DNA of 64,000 bases from Saprolegnia diclina VS20 (taxonomy: Eukaryota; Oomycota; Saprolegniomycetes; Saprolegniales; Saprolegniaceae). The position numbers were made by a program, and so were the translations under genes. The notes under the pieces are model-generated. The model ran no database searches. It worked only from the letters and a program-made list of their open reading frames with translations, and was not told where the DNA came from. The stretch lies in NCBI RefSeq assembly GCF_000281045.1, contig NW_008246124.1, positions 291,176 through 355,175 on the forward strand, in the 5' to 3' direction. Shown here in pieces: positions 18,962-33,900 of the stretch. Positions within the stretch are counted from its first letter, which is position 1. Every line of letters begins with the position of its first letter.

Positions 18962-21900
18962 TGCAGCCCGACCTCGGTCTTCTCGTGCTACGACCCGGCT
19001 ACGGCCTGTGGTAGCTGCACGCTGGCGGTGGCCGCGGCGCTGCCCACCTACGCGTCGTACCGCAGCGCCTTTACGACGTGGAACGGCAGCTGCGAGCCCG
19101 CGGTGGCCTCGTCGCTCTGCCCGCCTGGCGGTCCATGCTGTGTCGCTGTCGGCGGCGCGTTCGCGCCAACGTCGCCGTTCCGAGCGCTCTGCGGCCGCAG
19201 CACGCCATCGATCGCGCGCCTGCCCATGGCGGTCACGGCGACCGGGACTGTCGTGACGCTGCCGACGCCGCTCGCCGATAGCAGCAACGTGACGCTTCTC
19301 ACCGACATGCGCGATACATCGACAGTGTTCGAGTTTGCGCTACCCAGCGGGTCGCTAAGCGTGCGCCCGGCCGACCAGCTGCTCACGTGGCGCAGCGCTG
19401 GCGGCGACGACGTCACGGTCAACATTCCGTCCGGGCTGCTCTCGAATGCGACGGATGCCACGACGTGGACCTTCACCAGCACGTTTGCCGGCTTGCAGCT
19501 GTACGAATCCAAGCTTTTTGAAAAATGACCAAGTCCATCCTCATCCCTTGTAGGAGCATCAACGGCTTCTCGGCGGCCGTGCTGCCGACGACGCTCACTG
19601 GGACGATGACGCTACGACCGCCAGCAAACGGCTCGTGGTGCCTCTACGACGCCTACGCGAGCGCGAGCGCACGTCGGTCGTTGCCGCAGGTCTACTCAGC
19701 CCGTGGCTGCGCATGCTTGCCAACGTTTACGAGCTCGGTCGTCGCGTACACGTACTGCAACCAAACGACGCTGTCGTGTGTGGTCGAAGACGCGTCGGCG
19801 TGCGCGTTGCCAGTCGCCAACGACGGCGTCGACGCCTGCAACGGTATGCATGTCCTTCCGATGTTGACGTGATGAATGTATTGGCATCGGTAGTCGTGCA
19901 CGTCACGCTTTGGTGGCTCCCAGCAGGCATCTACGGCAGCGTCCTCAACGTTACCGTCTACGACGATAACGGCGTTTACATGGGCGCGCTTGCGTCGCCT
20001 ACGATCGTTTCGACGCTGCAGTCGTACGCGCAACTCGACGTCGTCGTGCCGTCGCTCATGCCAGCGTCGGTCGTCGGCCGCATCGATGTACGTGCTTGCT
20101 TTCTCGATTGCAGTATGGACGATTCTGTCTAGATCGACGTCGGCGGCGTCCGCGTCTGGAACTTTCTCCAAGCCGACGTCACGCTCAACGACGGTCCGGT
20201 GCGCCACTTTGCAGTGCCACCCGTCGCGACCGCTGGCGGCTTTGCAGGCTTCGTGTCCATGCGTCCCCTTCCAACGCGCGGTACCTATGCACTGCCATAA
20301 CGATCTGGAGCGAGGTCGGCGTGTAGATCTACCCGATGTCGGCTGCAACCTGGCGTCGCCTGGCGCTTGTGGCTTATATAATGCAAACCGCAACGACTCG
20401 GCACGCTGGTACGCGTCGGTTGACGCTGCGTCCGAGACGCCGATGCTCTCGGTCGTTCCGTCGTCGTACGCGACATCGACGGGTCGCAACTTGCGAAATG
20501 CGGCGCCAACCGACCAAGATGTGCCGTGGTCGGTGGTCGTCGCCAACGGCTTCCTCGACTCCAACGGCCGCGTCCAAGTCGCCGTCACCTTTGGCACCGG
20601 CCGCATCGGGTATAGGGCGTCGGCGTGCGAGATCGTTGTGGCAACTGCCACGTCGGTCGTCGATGTCACGGCGTCTGTGAACGGCACCCAGTGGCTCGAC
20701 TTGCCACCAGGCAAATATGTACTCGAGCTCACGATCTTGTCGTTGTCAACGACGGCCGTGGACGTTGCATTCGTGCACGACGACGACGACGGGGCCTTGG
20801 TCGCCCCACTGCAGCTCCAGGCGCCGCCGGCCGTCGCCTATCCGCGCGACACGGTGACGACGGCGACCGCGACGGTACCGATCCCGATCGTCGATGCCGT
20901 CGCAAATTTGACAGTCACGCGCATTCGCTTGGCGTGGAACTCGACGCACGCGGTCGATGCGTGCGCACTGCCGCAAACTTCGTACGACACCAACTCCGTG
21001 GCGACCGAGTGCTCGTGGTCGTCGCTGCCGACGTCGGGCGTCGCCTTGTCGCCGTTGCCGTCCTTCGCTGGCACCGTGCACCTTGAGGTACGTGTCGAGT
21101 ATACCGACGGTGCCCAGGCGTACGCGCTGGCCTATGCATGGACGGCGCACATTGGGGCCGCGGACGTCGGGCCGTTGGTCGTCGGGGCGTTTCCAACTGC
21201 AATGTCGACGCCCGGCGACGCGACTTCACTGCAATTGAGTGTGCAACGGTGGCGTCCGCGCATGCTCGTGGAGCTCGCGTTGGCGCACGTCAACGGTCAG
21301 TGCCCGCTTCGATCGGTATCCATTGGCTTGTTCACGCTGATGCCGCGCGAGACCACGGATCGGACGTGCGTCGTCAAGCTCCCGTCGTCCGTGTTCAAAG
21401 CTGCGACGGCGACGGTGCCGGCGACGGTGCTGTGGCACGAGACGGCTGCTGGCTGGGTGGTCGCTCGCGTTGAGACCTCTGGCCCCACGACAGTTTACAC
21501 CCGACCGGCCGAAGCCTATGTAGCGTCGGCCTCGCCACTTTTGCTTGTGCCGAGTGTTGCCACATGGACGCCGGGTTTTGATCCCGCGGCGATAACGTTG
21601 GAGGTGGCCATCGATCCCAGCGTCTGCGAGCTGCATGTGACCATACCAACGTGCCCTTCCCTGTCGCCGACACGACTGGCGTCCGTCATGACGATGACAC
21701 CGACGAACGAGTGCATGCTTCAGCTCTCTACACCGGCATCTGCGGTTGGTCGTGTGTGGTCGACGACGCTGCCGAGAAGCGCGAGGGTCGAGCTGACCGA
21801 CATTGGTTGCGGGGGACAGCGCCATCGTCGGGTTCTGTCGCCGCCTTCAGCCGACAGCCAGCGGCGCCTCGTGTCGACAGCAACGTACGCCACAGCGCCA

Positions 21901-24900
21901 AGCGGGCGCTTGGCGGGGACGACGGCCATTGCATCGGCCGATGGCACCTGCATCCTCGATTTGATGGCGGTAGCAAAGACGTTGAATGGATCGGGTCTGG
22001 CGCAGTTTACATGGCCGTACGGCGCGCTGCTCGACCTCCGCGTTCAGGTGGGCAGCGGGACGACGCAGGTCGTCGACACTTGGACGGGGGCCACCAACGT
22101 GACCCTTATGAGCTCGGTGCCGACGGCGCTCTTTTTTGTCCCCACCGATGCATCGCCCGCCACGATCGACTGGTCCATTGCACTGGCCAACGGCACGCAG
22201 TGGCCACTGGCAGCGGTCGACTGCCGCCCGCTACCGACGGTGCCCGGTCTCGTGCGCCTCAACCGCTCGCGTGTCGCCGTGGGCAGCTCGCTGCTCGTCG
22301 CGTCGCTTGTGCCAAGCAACGTCACGGCGTCCATCGACGTCCTTCAGCTCTTCCTCGGCGCGCCGGTGGCAACCATTCGACTTGATGAATCGGTGGTCGC
22401 GGTTGGGCCGCTCTCATATCTTTCGTTGTACGACGTACCGCTGGGATCGGTCTTGACCCTGGACACCAGCAACGCTTCTGTTGCTGTCGATGCCGTTGCT
22501 GCAGTGTTGGCGTCTGGCGTGTTCTGGACGTCGACCGTTGTCGCGCCATGGGGCAACGGGTCCGAGTGCGCAAGCGACGCCCCATACATTGGGGCGCCTC
22601 TCATTGAACCTTCCCTGCCGTGTGCCACCAGAGTGTCTTTGCCTCTGCTGACCCTCCCACCAGTCTCTCTAAACAAGCACGTGACCATGACCGTCACCCT
22701 CGCGCCGTGCTTGAGCGGCCTGGTCGCGCAATGGTCAACACCCGTATACGAACCGACGCCGTGCGTTTTTGTTGTGCCCGCAAACCAGTCAACGTCGGTG
22801 TCGGTGGTGGTGACGACGGCGACCGCATCGGTGCTCTCCTTCTCTCTCGCAGCGACAGCTGCCAACGCGTCGGATGCCTCCACCTCGGTGCGCAATTGGA
22901 CTGTCGCGACACCAGCGGCCTGCAGCGACGCCACGGAGGCAATGCCAGACGAGCTACCCGACTGCCCGACACTCCAGCCGTACGTGGTGACGGCGTCGGT
23001 CGTCCAAGGCCAACCATTCGACGTGGTCGTGCCCTTGCCAGACACGTCGCACACGTGGCAAGCGTCGCAACTCACCATCTCCATGTCCCCGTGTGGGGTC
23101 CTTCAAAACATGTCGGCGTCGATTGCGGCCGATGCGTCGTCGACGTCATGTGTCCTATTTTATAGCAACGTCCGAGCACCCGTCGTTCTCACGTTGACGC
23201 CGGTGGCCAACTGGTTTGGACAACTCATGCTCTCGGTGCAGTCGACGCAGTCGGTGCTAAATGGTGCCCTGGCCTCGCCGTTGCAGCTGCACCCGTTGCC
23301 AAACATCCGGCAGCTTGTGCTGGAAAGTGCGCTGCAAATTGCGTTGACGACGCCCGGAAGCCTCTACGCTCGCACGGCCCTTGGCGCGTGGCAACCGCTT
23401 GCCGCGCCGACGTCTTTGCTGCGCATTTCCTTTGGCAACGGCGTTCTCTGCGGGACTACGTTGATGGCGCATCTCTACTGCAGTGCGTGGAACACGACGT
23501 CGATGACGCTCAATGCGTGGATGCTGCTGCGTACTGACGCACGGTTTGTGCTCGTGGCCAACGGCACGGTGGCGGTCATCACGACCGACGCGGCCGTCGT
23601 CGGCACGACGGTGACGGGTCTTGGCGCGGCGTCGACTTGGTCTGCCTATACCGCGTTTCAACAGCCGTCGACGGGCATTGCATGGGACGGACACTACGTC
23701 TTGAATGTGATGTACAACCAGCTCGTGCTCGCTACAACGCCGACGTCCGACCTCGCGGAGTTTGGGTCGGCCAACTACCTTCCAGCGTTCGTCGGACCCA
23801 CTTTTGAGTGGTCGTCACTGCAGCTGGTCCACGGCACCGCCTATGTTTTGGACGCTTCGGGGCTCGTCTGGTCCCGACGACTCTCGACGTCGCTCGTCGA
23901 CTGGACGGTCGTGTCGCCGCGTAGTGCTCGGTGGAGCTTCTTTGCCGTCGCCGGCTCCGGCGAGCTCTGCGGTGGCAGCCACGATACCCTCATCACATGC
24001 GGAGCTCTTCGAACGAGCGTGCCGGTGGTGCAGTCGCAGTGCCAGTCGCGGAGTAGCGTCGTGGCCAACTGGGTCTACGGCGCGTCGACGGTCGCGTCGT
24101 CGCTGCGCACCGCGGTGCTCTTGAGTCAGGTGTTTCCGAGCGCGTCACCGCTGACGTTTACACTTAGCTATCGTTTCCAAACGTGTACGTCCTCGTGCTG
24201 ATGTCAGCGACAAGCACACTGACTGTGGTGTCTCCTAGTGTACGCGAGGCTTGACATCACAGCGCACGTCGACGGCAACGAGTCGATGACAACGCTGTTT
24301 GCCTCGGATCCGGCCAACATGACGCTCAGCGTGTGGACGCCCGTGACGCTGGATGCGCGGTCCTTGGCCGGCACACCGTTCCGACTCAACATCACAGCGA
24401 CGAGCTACGCCGCGAACGACGTTGCGATCGCCGGGTTTAGCGCCAACTCGGCCACGCCGTTAACCGGCGCGTTGGTTGTCGATGCGGTGACCGGCGGCGC
24501 GGTGACGGTGCTCCACGCGCCGTCCCCGATGGCCAGTGACGACGGGTTCATTTTGCAGTACACTGCGACGGCGACGTCAATGAACGGGACTGGGTCGCCC
24601 CGCAGAGTCTACAATGGTGGGCATTGGGCGTCGGGAAGTATCGGAACCATTATCTGTATGTAGGTGACGGCATGAGCGACGTCGGGTGTTTCCAGGCGGC
24701 GGGCCTCGGACTCATTCCGGCGCCATCGACACAGTTGATGACCCTTGGTGACTGCGCCCGTCTCTGCGCTAGCTCGGAGCGTCAAGCCAACTTGACCGCT
24801 GCAAGTCTACTGCGCAGCGCAGGTCCTATTCTCTTGCGCTCCAACCTTCTTGGCTGGACGGTCGAGATGTACTTGTTTCTGTATGCGCAGACGCCGTCGG

Positions 24901-27900
24901 CCGTGCTCTTTATGCTGGACGCAACGATGGCGTCGGTGGTCTTGGGCCGTACCGTCGTCGTCGTCACGGTCACCGGCAACGCGGTGCGGATCCCCTACGC
25001 CTTTCCACTGCACGAGTGGTTCCATCTGGCGTTTGTGTACAACGACAACGCGCACTCTGTCCGCTTCTTCGTCAACGGCGTCCCCGCTGCGTCCGCAGTA
25101 CTGCAAACGACGTGGGCGCCAAGCTCGTCGCCGCGCCTCCAGATTGGCGCCGGTACCATGATCTCGTCTCGACCATTTGCCCAAAGGTGCGTGTAGATAC
25201 GCTTTGGAACACAGCTACCGTGCCGCTTCTGGCCATGTTGGACAAGGTACGCACCGGCGTATGTTCACCGACGATTAATGCTGGTGTAGGTGCGCGTGTG
25301 GGGCCTTCCGCGCTCGGACGCTGCGATTCGGCGGTTCTGGGACCAGGATGTTATTGACGCTGCCATCGCCGTGCACCTGCGGTATCTCTACTACTTTGTC
25401 GATATGAACCCTCCCACCACCGTCGTCCGTAGATTCAACGACCTCGATATCGCCACGGACGTCTCGGGCAACAACTACACGTTCATCGCCTCCAACGTCG
25501 AGGCCGTCGCCAGCCGAGCGCCGTCGCGTCGGTTCGGCTTGACCCAAGGAGGTGTGTGTCTGTGCGCACCGCTGCCCTTCGTTGGCCAGCGCCTCGCTGA
25601 CGGCATGTGCAACGCGTCCTGCATGTTCCGACCGTCGACAAGCTGCGGGGGTACGGATGGCTCGGTGGCGAGCGTCTACGAGGTGGGCCGCTTTGTGCTC
25701 TCGGGCCTGGCGCCGTCGACGACGTACCGCATCGATGTCTCGTACGCGACGACGTCAGCGTCACGCACCCTTCCAACGACGACGGTCACCACCACGGTTG
25801 CAACGGCGCCTGGCCCCGTGAATCGCCCGTTCCGAGGCCGCGCTCTGGCCCCGGGCAGCCTCGTCGTCAACTGGTGCGCAGACTCTTGAGATAGATGCTG
25901 TAGTATCGAACGGTATACGGGTAGGAATGCTACTGTCGACACGGGTGGCGCGACGCTCACGGGCTTCAACGTGTACGTGAATGGCTTCTTCGTGGCGACG
26001 GCAGAGGCGACGGCGACCGACATCGTTGTGCCCAATCTCCTTCTTTCGACCGAGTACCGTATCACGGTCGCTGCCGTCAACGCGATCGGCGTCGGCGCGC
26101 CAAGTGCGCCGTTGACGTTGCAGATGACGTATGCGCCCGTATCGCCGACGCCACCGCTGTCGATGCAACTGCTCAACGCAACGGCCGGTGCACTCCACGT
26201 GCGTCTCGGTGGCGTCGTCTTTTGCGGTGGTGGCCCGCTCCAGAGCGCGTACGTGGAGAAGAGAACGGCCCAGTCGGTCCGTGAAGGCGCCGGCTTTGTG
26301 TTCGGCGCGATCGGCGGCACCCCAAATGCCGCGGGCGACATTGATATTTGGGTGTACGGCCTTCCGAGCAGCGCGACCGTTGTGCTCCACGCTCTCGTCA
26401 TCAACGCGTTTGGGTCCGCGAGCGACTATGGCCCCGTGTTTGCGTTTTCAACAGCCGCCAGCTCGGGGTACCCGGTCTCCCCCGTCCCGAGTGTGACGAG
26501 CGTCTCGGGTTGGTGATGCTAGTCGTATGTATGGAGATTCATTTGATGTGTAGGCGGTGCGATCGGACTGGCGCTCCTGCCGCCACTCGACACCCGTACG
26601 ACGCCGATGTTGACGTTGGGTTTTCTTATTCCTATTGCTTAGTCGGCGCAACCGTGGTCGGGTACGAAGTGTTTTTGCGACCGACCACGAGCAGCGCGTG
26701 GCTGCGAGCTGCGTCGACGTCGGGGTCGAGCCCACTGGTGACCGTGTACACAGACCCCGCGACCCAGCTGCCGCTGCAGCCGTCAACGACGTACGCGATC
26801 GAGGTCGTCGCAATCACAGACACGATGATGTGCAGCCCACTCTTGGATCTCTCGGGGTTTGGTCAAACGGTCAACATTGCTACCAATGCTGCGGGACTTC
26901 CAAACCCACCGAGTGTTGAGGTGCTGGCCATCGGGTCGAGCTACATTGCTTTTGCGTGCACGCCGCCCCTCGACATGCAAGGCGCCACCTTGCTGGAGCT
27001 GGTCGGAAACGTCTCGGGGACGCTCGTGCCCGTGCCTCTCGCCGGCAACACGACGTTCAAAGGTCTTGGCGGCAACACAACGTACGACGTCCAGTGCGCG
27101 ATGCAGACGTCTCTCAATCGCACCGCGTGGAGTGCACCGGTCTCGGTCAAAACGAGCTTGGTGCAGCCGCCGGCGCCGGTGCAGCAACTAACGAGCGTCG
27201 CGCTGTCACCGAGCCGCGTGCAACTGTCGTGGAGCGCGCCAAAAGACTGGGGCGGTGCGACCCCGACGGGTACGTGCACGCTCGCAAGTGGCTGGAGATG
27301 ATTGAGACTCTTAGGCTATTACATCTACCGCAACGCGACGTCCTTGGTGCTGGTATCGGCCGTCTCGCCCGAAACCACACAGTTTACGTTGGGCTCTCTG
27401 CGCTTCAATACAACGTATGCGCTGATCGTCGTGCCGTTGACGACGAGCCAAGCGGGCGACCCGTACGCCGGCCGCATCTCGGCGACGACCCTTCCGACTG
27501 CGCAGGTGGGGGCGCCCCCCGTCCCCGTCGTGGACGTCTTCGGTGCCGACTTTGTCAGGCTTGTACTGACGTCAACGCCGGAAAGTGGCGGCTACGACAC
27601 CGTGAGCTATCAAGTCAACGTGACAGCACCGCAGTCGTGCTATGTACCGACGGCTGCCGATCCGTGTGCGACGTGCAACGGCTACCGCGCGCTGACGTCA
27701 GCGACGGCGACGTCCCCGTGCGAGGCTGTCAATGGAATTTGTTATGCGGGGCAACTGCAGTGCGCGTACATCCCGCTACCGACGACGGTGTGTACGCTGA
27801 GCTCGGTCGCGGTGGCCGCCAACGCAGAATGCACCGCGACAGGACTCGCTCCGTCGACAACGTACTTCTTTTCGGCGTATACCCTCAACCCGATCGGTGC

Positions 27901-30900
27901 CAGCATCGCTAGCATTACGGCGCAGACAACAAGGTACGCGTTCTCGTCGCAACATCACATCACCCACTTGGTGCTAGTCCGCCCGTCGCGCCGCCGTCTG
28001 TCATCGCCGTGACCGGTGTGGATGCCGTGGGGGCGCTTACCTTGCGATGGACACCGCCACAGGTACATATAGCGCGTCGGGTTTGCACTAAACTTCCAAA
28101 ACCCTAGTCGCTTGGAGGTATGCCTCTGCGCAACTACTCGGTGGTTTGCGACAACACTGTGCTGACGCAAATGTCGACACATATGGGGTCTCTGATGGAG
28201 TATACGTGGTGCCAGCAGCTCGTGGCCAACGCGACGCACACGTGCTACGTGCAAGCGCTCACGGCCCTCGGCGCGTCGCCCGTCGCTGCTTCGACGTTTG
28301 TCTTAACGCAAGTGGGGCCGCCGGGTACGCCGACGGCCGTGGTGCTCTTCAGCAACGCCACCTCGGCCAGCGTTCAGCTCACTGCGCCCTGCAACGTCGG
28401 GGGTGCCCCATCGTTCTCGTACGACTGCGCGCTCGTCGACAGCGTGACCAACGCGTCGACACCGGTTCCGTGCACCGACACGACGCCCACGATCCTCACC
28501 TCCTTGTCCGTCAACACCACATATGCATTCGTTTTGCGTACGACGACGGTCTATGGCTCCAGTGCGTGGGTGACGCTGGCTGTCGCAACCACGTCCGGCA
28601 TTCCATCCGCGCCGGACATGTCGCTCACCTTGGCCTCGGACCGCCGGCTCGTTCTCTGCATCAAGGCTCCTGTGCTCCTCGGGGGGTCCAATTTGGTTGG
28701 CTATCAGCTCGTCGTACGCACGGACACCGACGTCGTGCTTCAGTCGACGCTTCTCAACGACGGCTCGGCCGCCTTTACCGTTCCGGGGTCGTGTCTCCAA
28801 GTTACCGTATCCAACGTCTCGTTCGACACGGCGTATGCTGCGTCCGCGTCTGCAGTTGGCATTGGCGGTGTGAGTCCTGCCACGACGGCGACCTACTCGA
28901 CGCTTCCGCAGCAACCGGGCGTGCTCGCCTGGAACGCGTCGACGATGGTGACCAACCAAGGGGTGCTGACGCCCGTGAGTCTGGTCCGGTCCGCGGGTGT
29001 CACGGGGCCCGTCAATGTCACGCTCCGCATCACCAACGACGTCAACAACACGTACATTTGCGACCCGTCGACAGGGCTGTGTGGACCGCCAAGCCCGTGC
29101 AGCCAAGTGTATCCCGACACCGATTTAGTCGGGAATGACATGACGAACATGGCGTCGCCGTCCGTCGCCGACTGCTGTGCCAAGTGTCAAGCCTACGCGG
29201 GGTGCGTGGCGTATGCGCTGAACAGTGGCCAGTGCTACCTCAAGTCGTTCGGGCTCAACCCGACGGCCGCCGTCGGTGTTACGGCCGGTATCATCACGCC
29301 CAACTGTCGAACGTTCTACCCCGGTGTGGATTTTGTCGACGAGTTCTTGTCGTATCAGGTGCTCTCGCTGCCCGAGTGCGTAGTAGCCTGCAAGAACGTT
29401 CCCAACTGCATCGGATTCAGCTATATCCTTTCGATGCAAACATGCTACTTCAAGAGCGAGCAGATGCAGATGCAGAGCAACACCGACTGCATCTCGGTCG
29501 TTGTCGCGCCGATTTGTCAAGCGTCGCAAACGTTTGCGCTGGCATTCGAAGACGGCGAGAGCGCCAAGACACTCTATTTTGCGATTCCCAACGACGTCAA
29601 CGCGGCGGCTCCGTACGGTCTCGCACTGGCGCTGAGCACGCCCACCAACGGCGCCTCGCTCGGCGCCCCGAGTGTCTTGACCATGAACGTGGCACACGAC
29701 GGCGGTACCCTGCAGTGGGCCAACGCCGGACCCGCGGGACCCAACACGTCGACGACGCTCACACTGACTCGCGTCGGGCAGACGGTGCTACCAGTGACGG
29801 CGTCGGTGCTCCTCCAAGCGAGCAACAGCCTCACGATTATGTGCGACCCGTCGACGCTGGTGTGCGCTCCGCCCGCGACGCCGTGCAGTCAGCAGTACCC
29901 GGGCACCGACTTTGTTGACAACGACCTCACGAGCGCGACGGCGTCGTCGGCCAACGACTGCTGCGCCCAGTGCCAGGCGTACAACGGCTGCGGCGCCTAC
30001 GCGTTCAACACGGCGACAAATGCGTGCTACCTCAAATCCATGGGGCTCAACACAATAGCCGTACCGGAAGTGATTGGCGGCGTCCTCTCGAGTGTCTGCG
30101 TCCACGAGATCGCCGACGTGGATTCTGAGGGCAGCGACATTGGCGAGTCGGCCGGTGTGACGCTTGCCCAGTGCCGCGCGCTTTGCAGCTCGAACGCAGA
30201 GTGCTTTGGGTTCCGCTACGAGTCGTCAACGTCAAAGTGCTGGCCCAAGTCGCACTTGAACAACCTTGCCGCCGCGCCGGGAGGTGTCTTGGGGCTTGCG
30301 CAGCAACCGTGCCAGACGTCCGGAGTCGCCCTCTCGTTTCCAGCTAGTAGCAATGCGAGCGCTTTGACATTAAAAGTGCTACCGACAACAACGTACGCTG
30401 CACCGTACACGATCACAACGTCGATTCAGTCGACGGCCAACGGTGCGACCTGGAATGCCTCCAAGCCGCTTGACGTTGCGGTGCTCGACAACGGCGTGGC
30501 GGGGCATTTTGCATTTGCCAACGCACAGCTCACGGCGTTTGTCAATGTCTCGAGCGTCCAACTGACTGTCCGTCGGCTGTTTGCGACCAACGGCGACGTC
30601 GTCGTCACACTGACGTCGTTGCCGTCGATCTTCGTAGCGCAAGGTCTCTTTAGCGCGACCCTCACGTTTGCTGACGGCGTGACGTCGGCGACAGCGGCCA
30701 TGCCACTAATGATGCCGCAGACGCCGACGCCGCCGCAAAACGTGACGATCAACATTGCTGCGGTGACCAACTATGGCTGGATCGTGGCGCCGTCGACCTG
30801 CGTCGTCACCGTGTACGACACGCGCCTCACGTGGCCGGATCCACCGACGCAACTTCAAGCGACATCGGCCACCGGGAGTACGCTCTACGTTGCATGGACG

Positions 30901-33900
30901 CCGCCGGTGTTCAAGGGCGGCGTCGACGTCTTGCCGTCGGCTTTGAGCTACCAAGTGCTTGTGACGGGCCGAAGCACGATCGTTACGTCGGCAACGTTCG
31001 CGGTCATTTCCAAGCTCTCGCCGCTCACCAGCTACAGTGTCAGTGTTGTCACGGTCAATGCGTTTGGGCAGAGCGTTGCTTCTGCACCCGTGGCGATGGC
31101 GACAACCGTGCCCACGGAGCCCAGTGCACCGACGAGTGCCGGTGTCTCCTCGGCCGTTGCAACGCAGGCTGTCATCTCCTGGGCCCCGCCAAGCGAGACG
31201 GGTGGCGTGCCTATTGCGTTCTACCGCGTGTGGCAGCAGCGCGGCGTCGGAGCGTCTAAGAGCCTCGTTGCCCAAGTGGCGGCCACTGCGAGCTTGACAG
31301 TGCGCGTGACCAACCTCATTCCTAGCTCCACACTCGAGCTTTCCATCACGGCCACCAACAATGCTGGTCTTGAGGGGGCCCCTGCGCTGTTGACGGTGCT
31401 GACGACCGCGCCAACGCCACCCGATGCCCCAGTACCCCCAAGAGTGGTGTCGACCACGGGCGGGGCCGTCACGTTTGGCTACAACAGCTCGGGCTACGAT
31501 GGAGGTGCACCGGCGACGACGTTTCGCATCATCTCAGATTTGGGACTGGCGTGCAACGCGTCGACCGACGCCACGTGCTCCATCTACGGTCTGTCGCCGA
31601 CAACAACGTACGCGGCCATGATCTTTGTCGAGAATCATCTGGTACGAAAGCGAGAGGCTGGGCGCGGTTGACCCTAGTATGTGTAGGGCTCGTGTGCGAA
31701 TGGGACGCAGTTTGCTTTTACAACAGCCGTTGCGTCCTCGCCTGCGGGTCAGCTGCCCCCGACGGTTGTCCAAGAAGCGCTGGGTGCACTGACGCTGTCG
31801 TGGACACCGCCCGCCGACAACGGCGGTGTGCCCATCGTCGGCTACACGATCGACGCGTGTCTTGGTAACGGCACGTGCAACACTGTCTACTCTCAAGTGT
31901 CGAACCCGGCGACGACAACCACGTTGACAACACTGAGCCAAAACACGACGTACAGCTTGTCGCTCTTGGCGTACAACACGCAGTCGTTCTGCGCGGGCGC
32001 AGCGGCAAGTATCGGCGCATTGCTCGTACATACGACGATGAAGCGGACGCCACCGGCACCGCCGACGCTCAAGGCCATCGGGATCACGGGCGGTGCCATC
32101 ATCCTCGACTGGACGCCGGTCATTGGGTCTGCCGACATTTCTGCGTACGCCTTGTACAACGCCGATAAGGCAACGCTGCTCTATCAAGGCAACGCGACAA
32201 GCTTTGTCATGTACAACTGCAGTGCACTGAGCTCCTATACCTTTCAAGCGAGCGCGCTCAACAACATTGGGTGGAGTGAATATGGCCCGATACTCGTCGT
32301 GACGACGACCGCCGTGTCGGTGCCCAGTGCCGCCACGGGTCTACGGGCGGATGCGACAACGTCTGGCGGCAAGGTAGCACTGTCGTGGAACCCACCGGGA
32401 GACACGGGTGGCATTACGACGCTGTACTATACCATTCTTCGCAACGGCTCGCAACTCGCTGCCAACGTGCTGTCAACGACGTATGTCGACGTGGCCAACA
32501 TCACTGCCTCGACCGTCTATGCGTACACCGTTGGCGTGTCCAACCTCGTGTTTGCAGGGTCGTTCTCGGCACCCGCGACGGTTCGATCCGCTGCGCGGAC
32601 GCCGCCAGCACCCGTCGTCGTCCGAAACGTCACAGCCCTTGGTGGTTCCATCGTCCTTGCGTACGATCTGCCGACCGACTCGGGGGGCGCCCCCCTGACA
32701 TCGATGTCAGTCGTTGCGTTTCAATATTTCGGTGCATCGACGCCGCGGGTCCTTGTTTGGAATCAAACCAGCAGCGCAGTGTCGAGGACAACCATCTCGG
32801 GGCTGACGGCACAGACCTTGTACGATATATCGACCGTGGTCACCACCGCTGCCGGGTCAAGTCTGCCCGTCAGCTGTTCGGCCTCGACGTCTGCAGCGAC
32901 AATCCCGAGCAGCCCTGCCAGTCCGCTGCTCGCGAGTGCCAACTCAACAGCACTTGTTGTCAACGTCAGCGCGTTGACGAGTGAGTACGACTTTGGGGGG
33001 ACCCCGCTTGTCGCATATCGAGTATTTGTCAATGGCTCTTTTGTGGCAACCGTGTCGGCAGCGGCGCCCAACGTGACAGTACTTACAGGTCTCTACGCCT
33101 CGACGCTCTATGCAGTGCAGTTTGCCGCTGTGAACGCCATCGGAAGCTCTCTCCTCGGGGCTCCTCTTTTGGCGACGACGGCGTCGATGACAGTTCCCGG
33201 TCCCGTCGACACTATCGTAGTTGTTGCAGCCACGGGAACAACATTGACCGTATCGTGGGCCTACCCGCGTGTGACGGGCGGGGCGCGCCTGAGCGACATG
33301 ACGTTCATGGTGGCATATATCGGAGCCAATGCCTCGAGCGTCGTGACAAGCCAGCGCCCAACCATCGTGCTCTCGTCGCTTCAGCCGCTCACAACGTACA
33401 CCATACGCATCCAGGTTGCAACGGCAGGAGGCACCAGTGTCATGGCCAACGCCACTGCAACGACGACCGTCGGCGCTGCCGGCACGGCGTCCATGATCGC
33501 GAAGATCACCCACGTCCTGGAGAGCGACGCCTTTGTCACCGTGATTGCGACACGAAATGCCACCGGCGTCGCATCAGTTGTTGGCTACTACACGACGGAT
33601 GCATCGGCGGTCGCCGGGCGCGACTACATGGCGGCGTCGGGCAACGCCACGTTCACCGCCGACGCCAGCAACGCCAGCATTACCATCAAGCTCCGAAACA
33701 ACTTTGCGTGTCAAACGAGCGAACGCCGCTTCAACATTACGCTCGTGCAAACAGATGCGGTCCAAGTGGGTGAAGCCGCCTCGACGGAGATCGTCATCAA
33801 CGATGACGGCGACGGCGGTATGGTGGCATTCCAACAACCGTCGCAGACCGTCGTAACGCTGGCACCAACGACGACACCCGTCGACGTGCCACTGGTGCGC

